Part shown: in pieces, positions 33,835 through 43,946 of the stretch
Position numbering within the stretch: position 1 is the first letter of the stretch
Layout: every line of letters begins with the position of its first letter
Origin: DATFVA01 sp963811905
Lineage (GTDB): Bacteria; Bacteroidota; Ignavibacteria; Ignavibacteriales; Ignavibacteriaceae
Reading direction: 5' to 3'
Length of the DNA stretch: 64,000 bases
NCBI GenBank assembly: GCA_963811905.1
Contig: CAWETK010000024.1
Coordinates: 124,001-188,000, forward strand
Made by a program: the position numbers and the translations under genes
Notes under the pieces: generated by a model
What the model saw: only the letters and a program-made list of their open reading frames with translations
What the model was told of the DNA's origin: nothing
Database searches by the model: none

Positions 33835-36756
33835 ATGTTTAAGAGAATTTTTACTGTATTTCTTCTCTTAACTGGATTTGTTTCTTATGTATACGGACAG
33901 GCCTACAATGGTCCTGCTCAGGGAAGCATTCCATCAGGGGCAGTTATATCAACTGACGATTTTTCCAAAGTTTCTCCTATTGTGAATCCCAAAGAGCTTA
34001 TAGGAAATGAGGAAGCAGAATATGTTGATCCAGCTCATTATATTGATTTCGGTTTTCCTACACCCAAAGAAGGTTCTAATTATTACCAGGACCCGAGTCT
34101 TAGCGGAAAACTTGAAGGGACAGGCAACCCTCTATTATTAAGAGATTTTGAAGGAATTCCCCAGACTAATTCTATTCCCCCGGATCCGCATTGTGCAGTT
34201 GGCCCGGATTATTTTATGGCAGTAGTCAATACGTCTTTCAGCATTTATGATAAAGATGGAAATGTACTTACAACCATAGGAGCGGACAACTGGTTCAGCA
34301 ACGTTTTCCCAAATGCCGGAGCTTTTGATCCGAAAGTTCTTTATGATATATACGACCAGCGTTGGGTTATGGTCTGGCTTCAGCAGAATGATGGGGCTCA
34401 GACGGCAACCCTTCTTGTCTCGGTTTCGGATGATGAGAACCCATTAGGAACATGGTATAACTGGGCATTGCCTGCCAACTTAAACGGAACCACCAATTCA
34501 AATACCTGGACAGATTATCAGGGTGTTGGATATGACCAGGATGCATTTTATATAACATGCAACCAGTTCTCATTTACCGGGTATTATCAATATGCTAAAA
34601 TCAGGGTTATACCTAAGGCACAATTATACACAAACACAGCAGGAACCGTTACCTGGATGGACATGTGGGGCATAGGCCTCCCTCCCGGTGTATCCGGTTC
34701 TCCGTTCCATCTCAGACCTTCAGTTATGTATACTGCTGAATCCCAATTTTATTTAGTATATGCGCCAAGCAGTGGTAACTTTGTGTCCTTATACAAGATT
34801 ACGGACCCCCTGGGTACCCCGGCTTTGACAGGTGTAAATATTCCTGTAACAACCTATGGTCCTGCTCCTAATGCTAACCAGCTGGGAGGCAGTACTATGC
34901 TTATTGAGACAGGGGGAAGCAATATGCAGAATGAACCTAAATACCGTGACGGTTTCCTTTACATGGTGCATGCCGTAAGAAATCCAACTTCCTCTGCTTA
35001 TTCATCAATTCATTTCCTGAAGATAAATGTAAATACCAACACCACGGATATGGATTTTACTTTTGGGGAAACAGGCTACTGGCATTTCTATCCTGCAGTT
35101 GATGTTGACCAGGATGGCAACGTTGCCGTAACATACAGCCGTTCAGGCGATACTGAGTATATCGGTGCTTACTTTACAACAAGACTTGCCGGTGATCCAG
35201 CAGGTTTCAGCGGAAGCGTTGTATTAAAAGCAGGTGAAGCTAATTATGTTAAAGACTTCGGCGGTGGAAGAAATCGCTGGGGTGATTATATGGGAATTCA
35301 GCTTGACCCGGTCGACCAGAATAATTTCTGGATATTCTCTGAATATGCTAAGTCTCCTGGGAATACCTGGGCTACACGGGTTGGTGAGATCAGGGCAGCT
35401 TCATATACGGGCCCTCATATTTTTACAAGGGTAAGCAATCTTGATCTTGGAAATATTGAAGTAGGTACTACAAGTAATTCACAGCAGGTTAAATTATTTA
35501 ATTTTGGTTCTGAAGACCTTGTTATTACGAATATCCCTGCTGCTGTAGGTCCCTTCCAGACATTGAACGTGCCTGCCGGTACTATTACGGTGGCTCCTTA
35601 TGATTCGCTTACTTTCGATGTAGTTTTCGCTCCTGTGGATCCCGGACTATATGATTTGACTCTGGATATTACTAGCAATGATCCCTCTTTCCCCGGGATG
35701 GAACTCAAGGGCAACGGTTACAGGATAAACCCTGTAGTCGTAAATACAATGTATGCTTCTTCGGGTACGCATAGCAATGGTGTCCTGTATACTGTTAATC
35801 CTCTGACAGGTGCCGCAGATTCTATCGGTACGAGTGTTAATGATGATGTTGATTATTTTTCATCGATTACCATAAACCCCCATACCAATGTTATGTATGC
35901 TCTATACACACAAACCGACAGCTCCTACCTTCTGAGAGTAAATCCAACTGAAGGCGATGCATATATTTTATATACAATAAATTTGAGCAACCTTCAGAGC
36001 ATAGCATTTGATACATCGGCAGCTTTGTACCTGGTTAAAAAATCAGGTGAAATATACACAGTTGATTTATCCGACGGATCATATACTCAGGTTGCTTCTT
36101 CCGGTGTAAATATAGCTTCAATAGCATTCGATCCGACAACAAATATGATGTATGCGTCTGCACTGGTTATAGTCGGAAGTAATAAGGATCGTGTATATAC
36201 TATCGATCTGCCATCGGGAACCCCGACAACTATTGGTAATACAGGCTTTGGGATAGTCACCAATGCCCTTGAATTTGACGGACAGGGGAACCTTTATGGT
36301 ACAAAAGGTTCTTCAACCTCAGAAAGCGATTTTATCCAGATTGATAAAACCACAGGCGTAGGGACAGTTCTGGGTTCTTCAGGTGTAATGGAAGTCAACG
36401 GGCTTGCATATGCACGAACAGGAACAGTAGGTGTTAAAGACGAAGGCAACTCTCAGCTGCCTAAAGAATACAGCTTGAAACAGAATTATCCCAATCCATT
36501 CAATCCATCAACTAAGATAGATTATTCATTACCGGTTTCTGCAAATGTACAGGTGACAATCTATAACCTGCTCGGAGAGGTTGTGAATGTACTGGTAAAT
36601 AATCAGCAGACTGCCGGTTCTCATTCTATAACCTGGAACTCACAGGATGCTCACGGGAATAAAGTAGGAAGCGGAGTTTATTTCTATGAATTGAAAGCGA
36701 GCGGTATGAATGGATCTGATTTTACACAGATTCGGAAAATGATCCTTCTTAAGTAA
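33835..36756 (+). CDS. Secreted beta-rich protein with T9SS sorting domain
   Basis: ATG 33835 follows GAGGAG and begins a signal peptide (MFKRIFTVFLLLTGFVSYVYG), so the in-frame ATG at 33754 is rejected (973 aa). About residues 90-540 form a beta-rich, propeller-like domain ('DPHCAVGPDYFMAVVNTSF'). Residues of about 550-645 form an ASH/HYDIN-like domain ('LDLGNIEVGTTSNSQQVKLF'). Then comes a second propeller-like region ('MYASSGTHSNGVLYTVNPLT'). The last ~80 residues are a type IX sorting domain ('LKQNYPNPFNPSTKIDYSLP', ending IRKMILLK). It is exported to the surface or medium; ligand unknown. Confidence 0.9.
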   Translation: MFKRIFTVFLLLTGFVSYVYGQAYNGPAQGSIPSGAVISTDDFSKVSPIVNPKELIGNEEAEYVDPAHYIDFGFPTPKEGSNYYQDPSLSGKLEGTGNPLLLRDFEGIPQTNSIPPDPHCAVGPDYFMAVVNTSFSIYDKDGNVLTTIGADNWFSNVFPNAGAFDPKVLYDIYDQRWVMVWLQQNDGAQTATLLVSVSDDENPLGTWYNWALPANLNGTTNSNTWTDYQGVGYDQDAFYITCNQFSFTGYYQYAKIRVIPKAQLYTNTAGTVTWMDMWGIGLPPGVSGSPFHLRPSVMYTAESQFYLVYAPSSGNFVSLYKITDPLGTPALTGVNIPVTTYGPAPNANQLGGSTMLIETGGSNMQNEPKYRDGFLYMVHAVRNPTSSAYSSIHFLKINVNTNTTDMDFTFGETGYWHFYPAVDVDQDGNVAVTYSRSGDTEYIGAYFTTRLAGDPAGFSGSVVLKAGEANYVKDFGGGRNRWGDYMGIQLDPVDQNNFWIFSEYAKSPGNTWATRVGEIRAASYTGPHIFTRVSNLDLGNIEVGTTSNSQQVKLFNFGSEDLVITNIPAAVGPFQTLNVPAGTITVAPYDSLTFDVVFAPVDPGLYDLTLDITSNDPSFPGMELKGNGYRINPVVVNTMYASSGTHSNGVLYTVNPLTGAADSIGTSVNDDVDYFSSITINPHTNVMYALYTQTDSSYLLRVNPTEGDAYILYTINLSNLQSIAFDTSAALYLVKKSGEIYTVDLSDGSYTQVASSGVNIASIAFDPTTNMMYASALVIVGSNKDRVYTIDLPSGTPTTIGNTGFGIVTNALEFDGQGNLYGTKGSSTSESDFIQIDKTTGVGTVLGSSGVMEVNGLAYARTGTVGVKDEGNSQLPKEYSLKQNYPNPFNPSTKIDYSLPVSANVQVTIYNLLGEVVNVLVNNQQTAGSHSITWNSQDAHGNKVGSGVYFYELKASGMNGSDFTQIRKMILLK

Positions 36757-36777
36757 CTTTTTGATTATATGAACTTT

Positions 36778-36810
36778 AAGAAAGCCGGGATAACACCGGC
36801 TTTCTTTTGT
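36778..36810 (+). terminator. Rho-independent terminator after the T9SS protein gene
   Basis: AAGAAAGCCGG / CCGGCTTTCTT forms an 11-bp perfect stem with loop GATAACA, followed by TTGTTTT. Upstream is the gene's stop at 36756. Confidence 0.9.
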
Positions 36811-36904
36811 TTTAAAGAAAATCCTATCAGAACCATAAATTTTATATCCAGATTAGATTATTTATATTATCTGATTAAATTTTTATTTAGAGAACGGAGA
36901 AAGT

Positions 36905-39475
36905 ATGCGTAAATTCCTTGGTACGTACAATGTAGTACCGTCATTGCCTGAGAACCTTGAAAAGCTCAGAGAAGTTGCATATAATTTGCACTGGACATGG
37001 CACTCCGATTCCAGGGAGCTTTTCAGGAGACTCGACAGGGAGTTATGGGAAGATACAAATCATAATCCTGTTATGATTCTCGGTAATGTCAGCCAGGAAA
37101 GGCTTGAAGAGGTTTCCCATGATGACGGGTTTATTGCCCACCTTGAACGTGTCCATAATAAACTTACGGAATATCTTAATGAGAAGACGTGGTATCAGAA
37201 GAATTATAATTTCTCATCCTCATTTAATATTATTTATTTCTCAGCAGAATTCGGACTTACTGAATGTCTTCAGACTTATTCGGGCGGCCTTGGCGTTCTT
37301 GCAGGTGATCACCTCAAAGCTTCAAGCGACCTCGGTATTCCGCTGACAGGAATGGGACTGCTTTACAAGGAAGGATACTTCCAGCAGTATCTAAATTCTG
37401 ACGGCTGGCAGCATGAGCGGTATGAGCTTAACGACTTCGACAACCTCCCGATGAACCTGGTGAGGAACGATAAAAATGAACCGCTTATATTATCTGTATC
37501 CTTCGCTAACCGCGAGGTTTTTTTCCAGGTATGGAAAATTCAGATAGGGCGTATTCCCCTCTACCTGATGGATACTAATGTTTTAATTAACTCGGAAGAA
37601 GACAGAATAATAACCAGGACATTGTACGGCGGAAATGTTGAGACAAGGATTGAACAGGAAATAATACTCGGAATCGGCGGGATAAAAACCCTCCACGCTT
37701 TGGGCATCCGGCCTATGGTATGTCATATGAATGAAGGGCATTCGGCATTTTTATCTCTCGAAAGAATAAGGTATTTAATTCAGAAGGAAGGATTAAGTTT
37801 TACTGAAGCAAAAGAGATCGGATATTCATCTAATATATTTACAACACATACTCCCGTACCGGCAGGCATAGATGTGTTTGCGAACGAACTTGTCGAAAAG
37901 TACCTCGGGAATTACTACCGCAATGAGATGAAGATATCCGATAAAGATTTCTATAGCCTTGGTACGATTTACAGGGATAAGGAATCAAGCGTATTTAATA
38001 TGGCACACCTTGCAATGAATACTGCCGGGTATATAAACGGCGTCAGCAAGCTGCATGGTAAAGTTTCTAAAAAAATGTGGGTCAGCGGGTTCAGGGATGT
38101 TCCGTTTAATGAAATACCTATAGGCAGTATTACCAACGGAGTGCATATCAGGTCTCATATCTCAAAAGAAATGGAAGAACTGCTTGTACAGTATATCGGT
38201 GAAAAGTGGCTTGAGAATCCGGCATCGCCGAGTCTCTGGCAGAGAATAGATAAGATACCCGATGAAGAGCTCTGGAGAACGCATGAAAGAAGGCGTGAAA
38301 GACTCGTAGCATTTGCAAGAAGGAGGCTCATCAGGCAGGTTAAATCGCGTGGAGGCAGCCAGTCAGAACTTACTACTGCGGCTGAAGTACTTGACCCGAC
38401 TGCATTGACAATAGGGTTCGCAAGACGTTTCGCGACATATAAAAGAGCAACTTTATTGTTCAGGAACCTGGAGAGATTGAACCAGATTGTAGGCGACAGA
38501 ACCCACCCCGTCCAGTTTATTATTGCCGGAAAAGCTCATCCCAAAGATGAGGAAGGTAAGAAACTTATCCAGGATATCTGTGAGATCTCAAAAGATGAAG
38601 CCTTCAGAAGGAAGATAGTCTTTATTGAAAATTATGATATCAATGTGGCGCATTATCTTGTTGAAGGATGCGATGTGTGGCTGAATACGCCCCGCCGTCC
38701 TCTTGAAGCCAGCGGCACATCAGGTATGAAAATAATTGCAAACGGAGGACTTAATTTCAGTGTGCTCGATGGCTGGTGGGATGAAGGGTTTGATCCCGAA
38801 GTAGGATGGAAAATTGGTAACGGGGAGGAATATACAGATCCCGATTACCAGGATGAACTTGAGTCGAGACAGTTATATAACACTCTTGAAACCCAGATTA
38901 TTCCCTTGTTCTATTCGAGAGGAGAGGATGGTCTGCCCCGCGAGTGGATACAGAAGGTTAAGCAATCGATGAAGAAACTCGGTCCTTATTTCAATACTCA
39001 CAGGATGGTCCAGCAGTATTTCGAAAGCTATTATAAAGCAGCACTTGAGAAACGCCAGATATTCAGCGAGAGAAAATGGAGCAATGCTAAAGAGCTTGCC
39101 GCCTGGAAAGAGAATATTCGCAATAACTGGAATAGCATCAGGCTGGTGAATCTGATTACTCCGGAAAACTCAAAATCCATTTTTGTAGGTGAAGAGCTTG
39201 AGGTCACTGCGGAGATAGCTCTCGGTGAGCTTACCCCCCAGGATGTAGAGGTGCAGGTTTATTATGGTCCTCTTGATCACCAGGAGAATCCCGAATATAA
39301 TGAGACTATCATTCTTAAATCAGAATCACGCAAATCAAAAGACGGACAGTTTAAGTTCACGGGAAGTATAACTACAAGGAGATCCGGACAGCAGGGATTT
39401 ACTATCAGAGTACTTCCTAAACATCCGCTGCTTATAAATCCTTTCGAACTCGGATTGATATATTGGGCGGGGTAG
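36905..39475 (+). CDS. glgP: Alpha-glucan phosphorylase (GT35)
   Basis: The 856-aa enzyme releases glucose 1-phosphate from glycogen or maltodextrins using pyridoxal phosphate. It starts with the DUF3417 domain ('LREVAYNLHWTWHSDSRELF'), typical of the short bacterial/archaeal GT35 subfamily. The phosphorylase core contains 'YFSAEFGLTECLQTYSGGLG', 'HMNEGHSAF', and the PLP region 'RRPLEASGTSGMKIIANGGL' with the Schiff-base Lys, then LNFSVLDGWWDEG. GGAGAAAG lies ahead of the ATG. It is a monocistronic gene flanked by a terminator and a long spacer. Confidence 0.95.
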   Translation: MRKFLGTYNVVPSLPENLEKLREVAYNLHWTWHSDSRELFRRLDRELWEDTNHNPVMILGNVSQERLEEVSHDDGFIAHLERVHNKLTEYLNEKTWYQKNYNFSSSFNIIYFSAEFGLTECLQTYSGGLGVLAGDHLKASSDLGIPLTGMGLLYKEGYFQQYLNSDGWQHERYELNDFDNLPMNLVRNDKNEPLILSVSFANREVFFQVWKIQIGRIPLYLMDTNVLINSEEDRIITRTLYGGNVETRIEQEIILGIGGIKTLHALGIRPMVCHMNEGHSAFLSLERIRYLIQKEGLSFTEAKEIGYSSNIFTTHTPVPAGIDVFANELVEKYLGNYYRNEMKISDKDFYSLGTIYRDKESSVFNMAHLAMNTAGYINGVSKLHGKVSKKMWVSGFRDVPFNEIPIGSITNGVHIRSHISKEMEELLVQYIGEKWLENPASPSLWQRIDKIPDEELWRTHERRRERLVAFARRRLIRQVKSRGGSQSELTTAAEVLDPTALTIGFARRFATYKRATLLFRNLERLNQIVGDRTHPVQFIIAGKAHPKDEEGKKLIQDICEISKDEAFRRKIVFIENYDINVAHYLVEGCDVWLNTPRRPLEASGTSGMKIIANGGLNFSVLDGWWDEGFDPEVGWKIGNGEEYTDPDYQDELESRQLYNTLETQIIPLFYSRGEDGLPREWIQKVKQSMKKLGPYFNTHRMVQQYFESYYKAALEKRQIFSERKWSNAKELAAWKENIRNNWNSIRLVNLITPENSKSIFVGEELEVTAEIALGELTPQDVEVQVYYGPLDHQENPEYNETIILKSESRKSKDGQFKFTGSITTRRSGQQGFTIRVLPKHPLLINPFELGLIYWAG

Positions 39476-39837
39476 GGCATTGACAAGCAGGAGCTATAGG
39501 AGAGAAGTAGTCATTCGGTAAGCTGCCCGGAAAAATCAGTCGTTCGATGGATGAAGAGTTGTCATTTAAAAGTTATTCAATTGCCATTAGATAGACACTA
39601 CTGCTAAGGCTTTAGAGCGCTTTGTGAATATTATTAATTCCAAACATGATGTAGGAACTTCATTTATGAAGTCCCTTTCCAAATATCAAGCTCCGCTCTG
39701 CAGCTTTATGAAAACAGCTTAGGCTGTATCCTGCTACTGTTACACCACTCAACGCCCTATCGCCTACTGATCATTGATTATTCCCCCCGACCGTTGCTCA
39801 GGCTCTTAGTCTCTCAGTCACTCAGTCTCTTAGTCCC
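39476..39837. other. Intergenic spacer with REP-like hairpin and tandem repeats
   Basis: No coding frame is supported. It holds TCATTCGG-type short repeats near 39505-39590, the REP-like hairpin at 39651-39675 and the 8-bp tandem array that ends in the next gene's stop codon. glgP and the glycosyltransferase converge here. Confidence 0.6.
39651..39675. repeat. REP-like short hairpin repeat (second copy; first at 3429-3453)
   Basis: GTAGGAACTTCATTTATGAA then GTCCC: stem GGAACTTCAT / ATGAAGTCC around TT. It differs from the first copy by paired changes on both arms. Confidence 0.65.
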
Positions 39838-39842
39838 TCAGT
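39803..39842. repeat. Five-copy 8-bp tandem repeat
   Basis: Units CTCTTAGT, CTCTCAGT, CACTCAGT, CTCTTAGT, CCCTCAGT follow one another without gaps. The last unit overlaps the stop codon of the minus-strand glycosyltransferase gene, so unit-number change could alter only the 3' end of that transcript. Confidence 0.85.
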
Positions 39843-41025
39843 CTCGCCCTGCTTCGTTCCTCTTTCCTTCTGCTTCTTCAATTATTCTCTCAAACAATTC
39901 AGGAAGTTTGTTGAAATCGCTGGACGAGAGGTATTTTTCAATATTAGATTTGAAGTCAATATCCCTTTCCAGTTCAAAGAACCGTATGATACCTTTTGAG
40001 AAATGTTCAGGACTACCCGGCTCCACGATAATACCAGTATAATTATCTTTGATGAACTCACCCAGACCGCCTACATTGGCGGCAATAACAGGTTTTCTGA
40101 AACTGTAGGAAACATTTAATACCGCACTCTGGGTTGCGCTCCGGTAGGGAAGCACAACTGCATCGGATGCGTTATAATACTTTCCGACTTCCTCATTCGG
40201 CACAAACCTGTTTATTAAAGTAACCGTTTTTTGAAGTCCCAGGCTTTTGATCTGCTCCAGGTATGATGAAACATCATCATAAAATTCACCCACTACAAAG
40301 AGCTTAAGTTCAGGGATGTGCTTCAGTGCCTGCGGCATAGCTGCAATTAGCAAATCCAGACCCTTATATTTCCTTACATATCCGAAAAAGAGAAGTACTT
40401 TATCATTAGCCTGGATATTGAGTTCCTTGCGGCTCGTTTCCATGTCAAAGTTATTATCGGCGATATAGCAGTCGAATGGCGGGAGGGTGGAACGGTATAT
40501 TTTTCTTCTGCCTGCAATCTTTTTTAATTCCGAGTAAACCACATCAGATAGGGCGAGAAAAATATCTGCATTGCTCAATCCAAGTCTTGTCAGGAAGCTG
40601 TCGATGAACCTTGATTCGTGTGAAATAAAATTTTCAGTAATGAATAAAATTCGCCCTTCATAGTGTCTCTTTAAGAAAAGAGATATGGTGTAGTGGCAGG
40701 GACCGAAGAACGGCTGCCACCAATCGAATACCACCAGGTCAGCCTTTTCCTTCTTAATCCTTGAGGCAGTTTTGATCCAGTTGACCGGTGAAATGGAGTT
40801 TATCAATCTTTCACTGGGGATTCTGAATGAAGTCGATTTACTCTGATCAAATTGGGTAGTTCCCGGGAAGAGAAAATCAGGATAAAGAAGTGTGTAATTA
40901 ATTACTTTTACATCGAACCTGGTGCTTAACGTCCGGTAAAGGTAGGAAACATAAGTAGACGGACCGCCCCTGTATGGATAAGCCGGTCCGACAATAATAA
41001 TTTTTTTCCGGGAAGTTTCTTTCAT
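39838..41025 (-). CDS. GT4-family glycosyltransferase
   Basis: The 395-aa protein has the two Rossmann domains of a GT-B glycosyltransferase: N-terminal 'IIIVGPAYPYRGGPSTYVSY' and C-terminal 'LFFGYVRKYKGLDLLIAAMP', 'SDAVVLPYRSATQSAVLNVS' and 'VIAANVGGLGEFIKDNYTGI', the donor-binding segment. It uses a nucleotide sugar to glycosylate an unknown acceptor such as a lipid or surface polysaccharide. It stands alone rather than in a polysaccharide cluster. The gene lies 187 bp downstream of the AAA gene on the same strand. Confidence 0.9.
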   Translation of the reverse strand: MKETSRKKIIIVGPAYPYRGGPSTYVSYLYRTLSTRFDVKVINYTLLYPDFLFPGTTQFDQSKSTSFRIPSERLINSISPVNWIKTASRIKKEKADLVVFDWWQPFFGPCHYTISLFLKRHYEGRILFITENFISHESRFIDSFLTRLGLSNADIFLALSDVVYSELKKIAGRRKIYRSTLPPFDCYIADNNFDMETSRKELNIQANDKVLLFFGYVRKYKGLDLLIAAMPQALKHIPELKLFVVGEFYDDVSSYLEQIKSLGLQKTVTLINRFVPNEEVGKYYNASDAVVLPYRSATQSAVLNVSYSFRKPVIAANVGGLGEFIKDNYTGIIVEPGSPEHFSKGIIRFFELERDIDFKSNIEKYLSSSDFNKLPELFERIIEEAEGKRNEAGRD

Positions 41026-41212
41026 ACTAAATGATTTTATTCATTCAGTCGAAGTTAAGGAAAAATGGAGTGATGAGCGAATTATTAACTGCTGATTTTT
41101 AATTACATTTATGCTGACCAAAAAATAAAAATCTGAGTGAGGATAATTTCGTGCCATTCAGCTTTGTTATCTCACTGATGCATAAATCAATTCGCTTAAT
41201 CTTAATTCCACT

Positions 41213-42724
41213 CTACCGGTAAAAATCGGTGTCATTGTCAGGTTCATCACTTTCATCTTCAGATGACATTGTAAACATGGAACTGAGCATATCCTTGAAC
41301 TGCACACCGGTTTCCATCCTGAATTTGCTCAGTAATGAATACTCGGTTAAACCGTGCAGAACAAACTCCATCAACAGAAGATGGTTCTTTTTATCGGCTT
41401 TAGGGAAATACTTCTTTACAAGGTCCGGGAGTCCTGGTACCTTATTAAGAGCCTGTTCATATTCCTTTTCATTAAGATTATTCAGAATATCGATGTAATT
41501 CCCTTTATTGAACCAGTTTGTTATTTCCTGGTAAATATTAGTATCCTGAGCTTTCTTCAGTTTATCAGGCGAAGGGAAATACTCCGCAAAGGTATCTCTT
41601 ATAGCTTTACTTATAAGAATATGAGCCACTTTAGACGGACCTTCCTGTTCACCCTCGTATACCAGTTCTATCTTACCGGTAATTGACGGGATTACGCCGT
41701 AAAGATCTGACACTCTTGCAAATGTTCCCGCTTCTTTATTGATTATCGCTCTTCTTTCGGCTGTGCTGACCAGGTTCTCGTAGGCTGAGATTGTCAACCG
41801 TGCTGAGACCCCGCTCTTCGCATCTATATATTCACTTTGACGGGCTTCGAAAGCTACCTGTTCTATGAGATCCTTCAGCAAGTCGTGTACGAGTACAAGG
41901 GTTTTCTGATCTTCAGATGACCTTGCTTCCTGTTCGGTAATTGAACGGGAGACCTGTATCGATTTCGGGTAATGAGTTAGTATCTGGCTGTCGATTCTGT
42001 CTTTGAGGGGAGTGACAATAGATCCGCGGTTTGTGTAGTCCTCAGGATTAGCAGTAAATAAAAATTGAATATCGAGCGGCAGCCGTACTTTGAATCCGCG
42101 TATCTGAATATCATTCTCCTGAAGGATATTAAACAGCGCAACCTGTATCCTTGCCTGGAGATCTGGCAATTCATTTATAACAAAAATACTCCTGTGAGAT
42201 CTGGGGATTAATCCGAAGTGAATCACTCTTTCATCGGAATAGGGAAGCTTCAGTGCCGCTGCTTTTATCGGATCTACATCACCGATGAGATCGGCAACGG
42301 AGACATCCGGGGTAGCCAGTTTTTCCGCATATCTTTCAGAGCGATGCAGCCATTCTATTTCAGTTGCGTCACCTTCATTCTTAATCAGTTCATGGGTAAC
42401 CTTCGAAATAGGGTGAAAAGGATCTTCATTCAGATCACTTCCTTTTACAATTGGTATATATTCATCCAATAAATTAATTAATAAGCGTGCAATTTTAGTC
42501 TTGGCCTGCCCGCGTAATCCGAGCAGGATGATATTGTGGCGTGATAGTATTGCCGTCTGGATATCGGGTATTACGGTTTCGTCATACCCTATTATTCCTT
42601 TAAAAGGGTTTTCGCCTTTCTGCAGTGCGCAGATAAGGTTTTCTCTAAGTTCATTTTTTATCGTCCGGGTCTTATAACCACTGCTTTTCAATTCGCCTAA
42701 TGTGGACATTGAAACTAAATCCAT
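41213..42724 (-). CDS. MoxR/magnesium-chelatase-like AAA+ ATPase
   Basis: The 503-aa protein belongs to the ChlI/MoxR-like AAA+ group. Walker A is the variant GLRGQAKT (about residue 68), with Ala where most P-loops have Gly; Walker B is IFVINELPDL; sensor 1 is 'FTANPEDYTNRGSIVTPLKD'. The C-terminal ~200 residues are helical. AGGAG is present before the ATG. It is 38 bp downstream of a VWA-domain gene on the same strand, the classic MoxR-VWA partnership thought to act as a chaperone or metal-insertion system. The target is not identifiable here. Confidence 0.9.
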   Translation of the reverse strand: MDLVSMSTLGELKSSGYKTRTIKNELRENLICALQKGENPFKGIIGYDETVIPDIQTAILSRHNIILLGLRGQAKTKIARLLINLLDEYIPIVKGSDLNEDPFHPISKVTHELIKNEGDATEIEWLHRSERYAEKLATPDVSVADLIGDVDPIKAAALKLPYSDERVIHFGLIPRSHRSIFVINELPDLQARIQVALFNILQENDIQIRGFKVRLPLDIQFLFTANPEDYTNRGSIVTPLKDRIDSQILTHYPKSIQVSRSITEQEARSSEDQKTLVLVHDLLKDLIEQVAFEARQSEYIDAKSGVSARLTISAYENLVSTAERRAIINKEAGTFARVSDLYGVIPSITGKIELVYEGEQEGPSKVAHILISKAIRDTFAEYFPSPDKLKKAQDTNIYQEITNWFNKGNYIDILNNLNEKEYEQALNKVPGLPDLVKKYFPKADKKNHLLLMEFVLHGLTEYSLLSKFRMETGVQFKDMLSSMFTMSSEDESDEPDNDTDFYR

Positions 42725-42762
42725 TAAATCTCCTTTTAAGTTATGGAAAGGAATGCAGAAGA

Positions 42763-43860
42763 TTACCTCATTCTGCGTCTCCGGTTCCTGATATAATCTT
42801 CAAAAATATATTCTCCGAGTCCTGTGAGACTGCTGTAGAAAGCGCGCCCCTTATTCGTGGAAGTGAATTCCCTGACGAACTGCTGAAGATACGGATCGCG
42901 GGCAATCATAAAAGTTGTAATTGCGATGCCGAGCTTTCTGCACCTGGCTGCCTGGTCGAGCGTTTTATTCACGATCTTCCTGTCAAGTCCGAAACTGTTT
43001 TTATAATAACGAGCACCTTCTTTCAGGCAGGTCGGCTTCCCGTCAGTAATCATAAATATCTGTTTATTGGATGTTTTTCTTCGTCTCAGGATATTAAGTG
43101 CAAGATCAATTCCTGCGACAGTATTGGTATGATAAGGCCCGACCTGCAGGTAGGGGAGGTCCTTAATTGCTATAGGCCAGGCATCGTTTCCGAATACTAT
43201 AATGTCCAGAGTATCTTTCGGGTACTTAGTAGTGATCAGCTCGGAAAGAGCCATTGCTACTTTCTTGGCCGGGGTTATTCTGTCCTCACCGTATAAAATC
43301 ATAGAGTGGGAAATGTCGATCATCAGCACAGTAGATGTGAGCGCTTTGAAATCTTTTTCTTCGACCTCGAGATCATCTTCAGTTAATTTGAAATCGTCTA
43401 TACCATGATTTATCTGTGAATTCTTAATTGAATTGGTAACGTCGATCTGGTCCATCGTATCTCCGAAACTGAACTCACGCCTGTCAGAAGTCAGTTCATC
43501 ACCGCTGCCGGAATACGGTGTGCGGTGATTACCGCGTTTTGATTTTTTAAGCTTGCCGAAAATTTCCTCGAGCGATTGTTTTCGGATCGACTGTTCGCTT
43601 TTCGAGGTAATGACAAATACATTAGTATCCGGATCCTCCTCGATGTAATTTTTATCCTTCAGCTCATTAATAAAATCTCCCATCCCGTATGTATTGTCGG
43701 TCAGGTTGTATTTCTTATCGAGCTCATTCATCCAGTTAAGTGCTTCGGTTACATCACCTGATGTGATGGTTAATAACTGAAGAAATATCTTAAGAAGGTC
43801 TTCAAAGCGGTTCTCACCGCTGGTTCCCGGAATAAATTCCGTAAATCTGTGTCCGATCAT
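42763..43860 (-). CDS. VWA-domain protein, partner of MoxR-like ATPase
   Basis: The 365-aa protein has a von Willebrand A domain in its C-terminal half with an intact MIDAS motif (MIDISHSM, DxSxS, near residue 195), a TDG-type second site in 'FMITDGKPTCLKEG' and 'ITTFMIARDPYLQQF'. The N-terminal half is acidic, helical and probably cytoplasmic. It is the upstream gene of the pair with the AAA+ ATPase. No membrane helix or signal peptide is visible, unlike BatA-type VWA proteins. Confidence 0.88.
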   Translation of the reverse strand: MIGHRFTEFIPGTSGENRFEDLLKIFLQLLTITSGDVTEALNWMNELDKKYNLTDNTYGMGDFINELKDKNYIEEDPDTNVFVITSKSEQSIRKQSLEEIFGKLKKSKRGNHRTPYSGSGDELTSDRREFSFGDTMDQIDVTNSIKNSQINHGIDDFKLTEDDLEVEEKDFKALTSTVLMIDISHSMILYGEDRITPAKKVAMALSELITTKYPKDTLDIIVFGNDAWPIAIKDLPYLQVGPYHTNTVAGIDLALNILRRRKTSNKQIFMITDGKPTCLKEGARYYKNSFGLDRKIVNKTLDQAARCRKLGIAITTFMIARDPYLQQFVREFTSTNKGRAFYSSLTGLGEYIFEDYIRNRRRRMR

Positions 43861-43946
43861 AATATTTTATTGTTGTTAAGCTCTAAACCGTAATTTGTAT
43901 ACTAAAGTTCAGTAATGCAAGGAAATAATTTCAGGTTTAACTCAGG

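Noticed and set aside
39803..39842. CRISPR array
   Set aside because: Units are 8 bp, contiguous and without spacers; no cas genes nearby.
41213..43860. Defence or phage-related AAA/VWA module
   Set aside because: No restriction, nuclease or other defence partner is adjacent; the pair matches the ordinary MoxR-VWA chaperone type.
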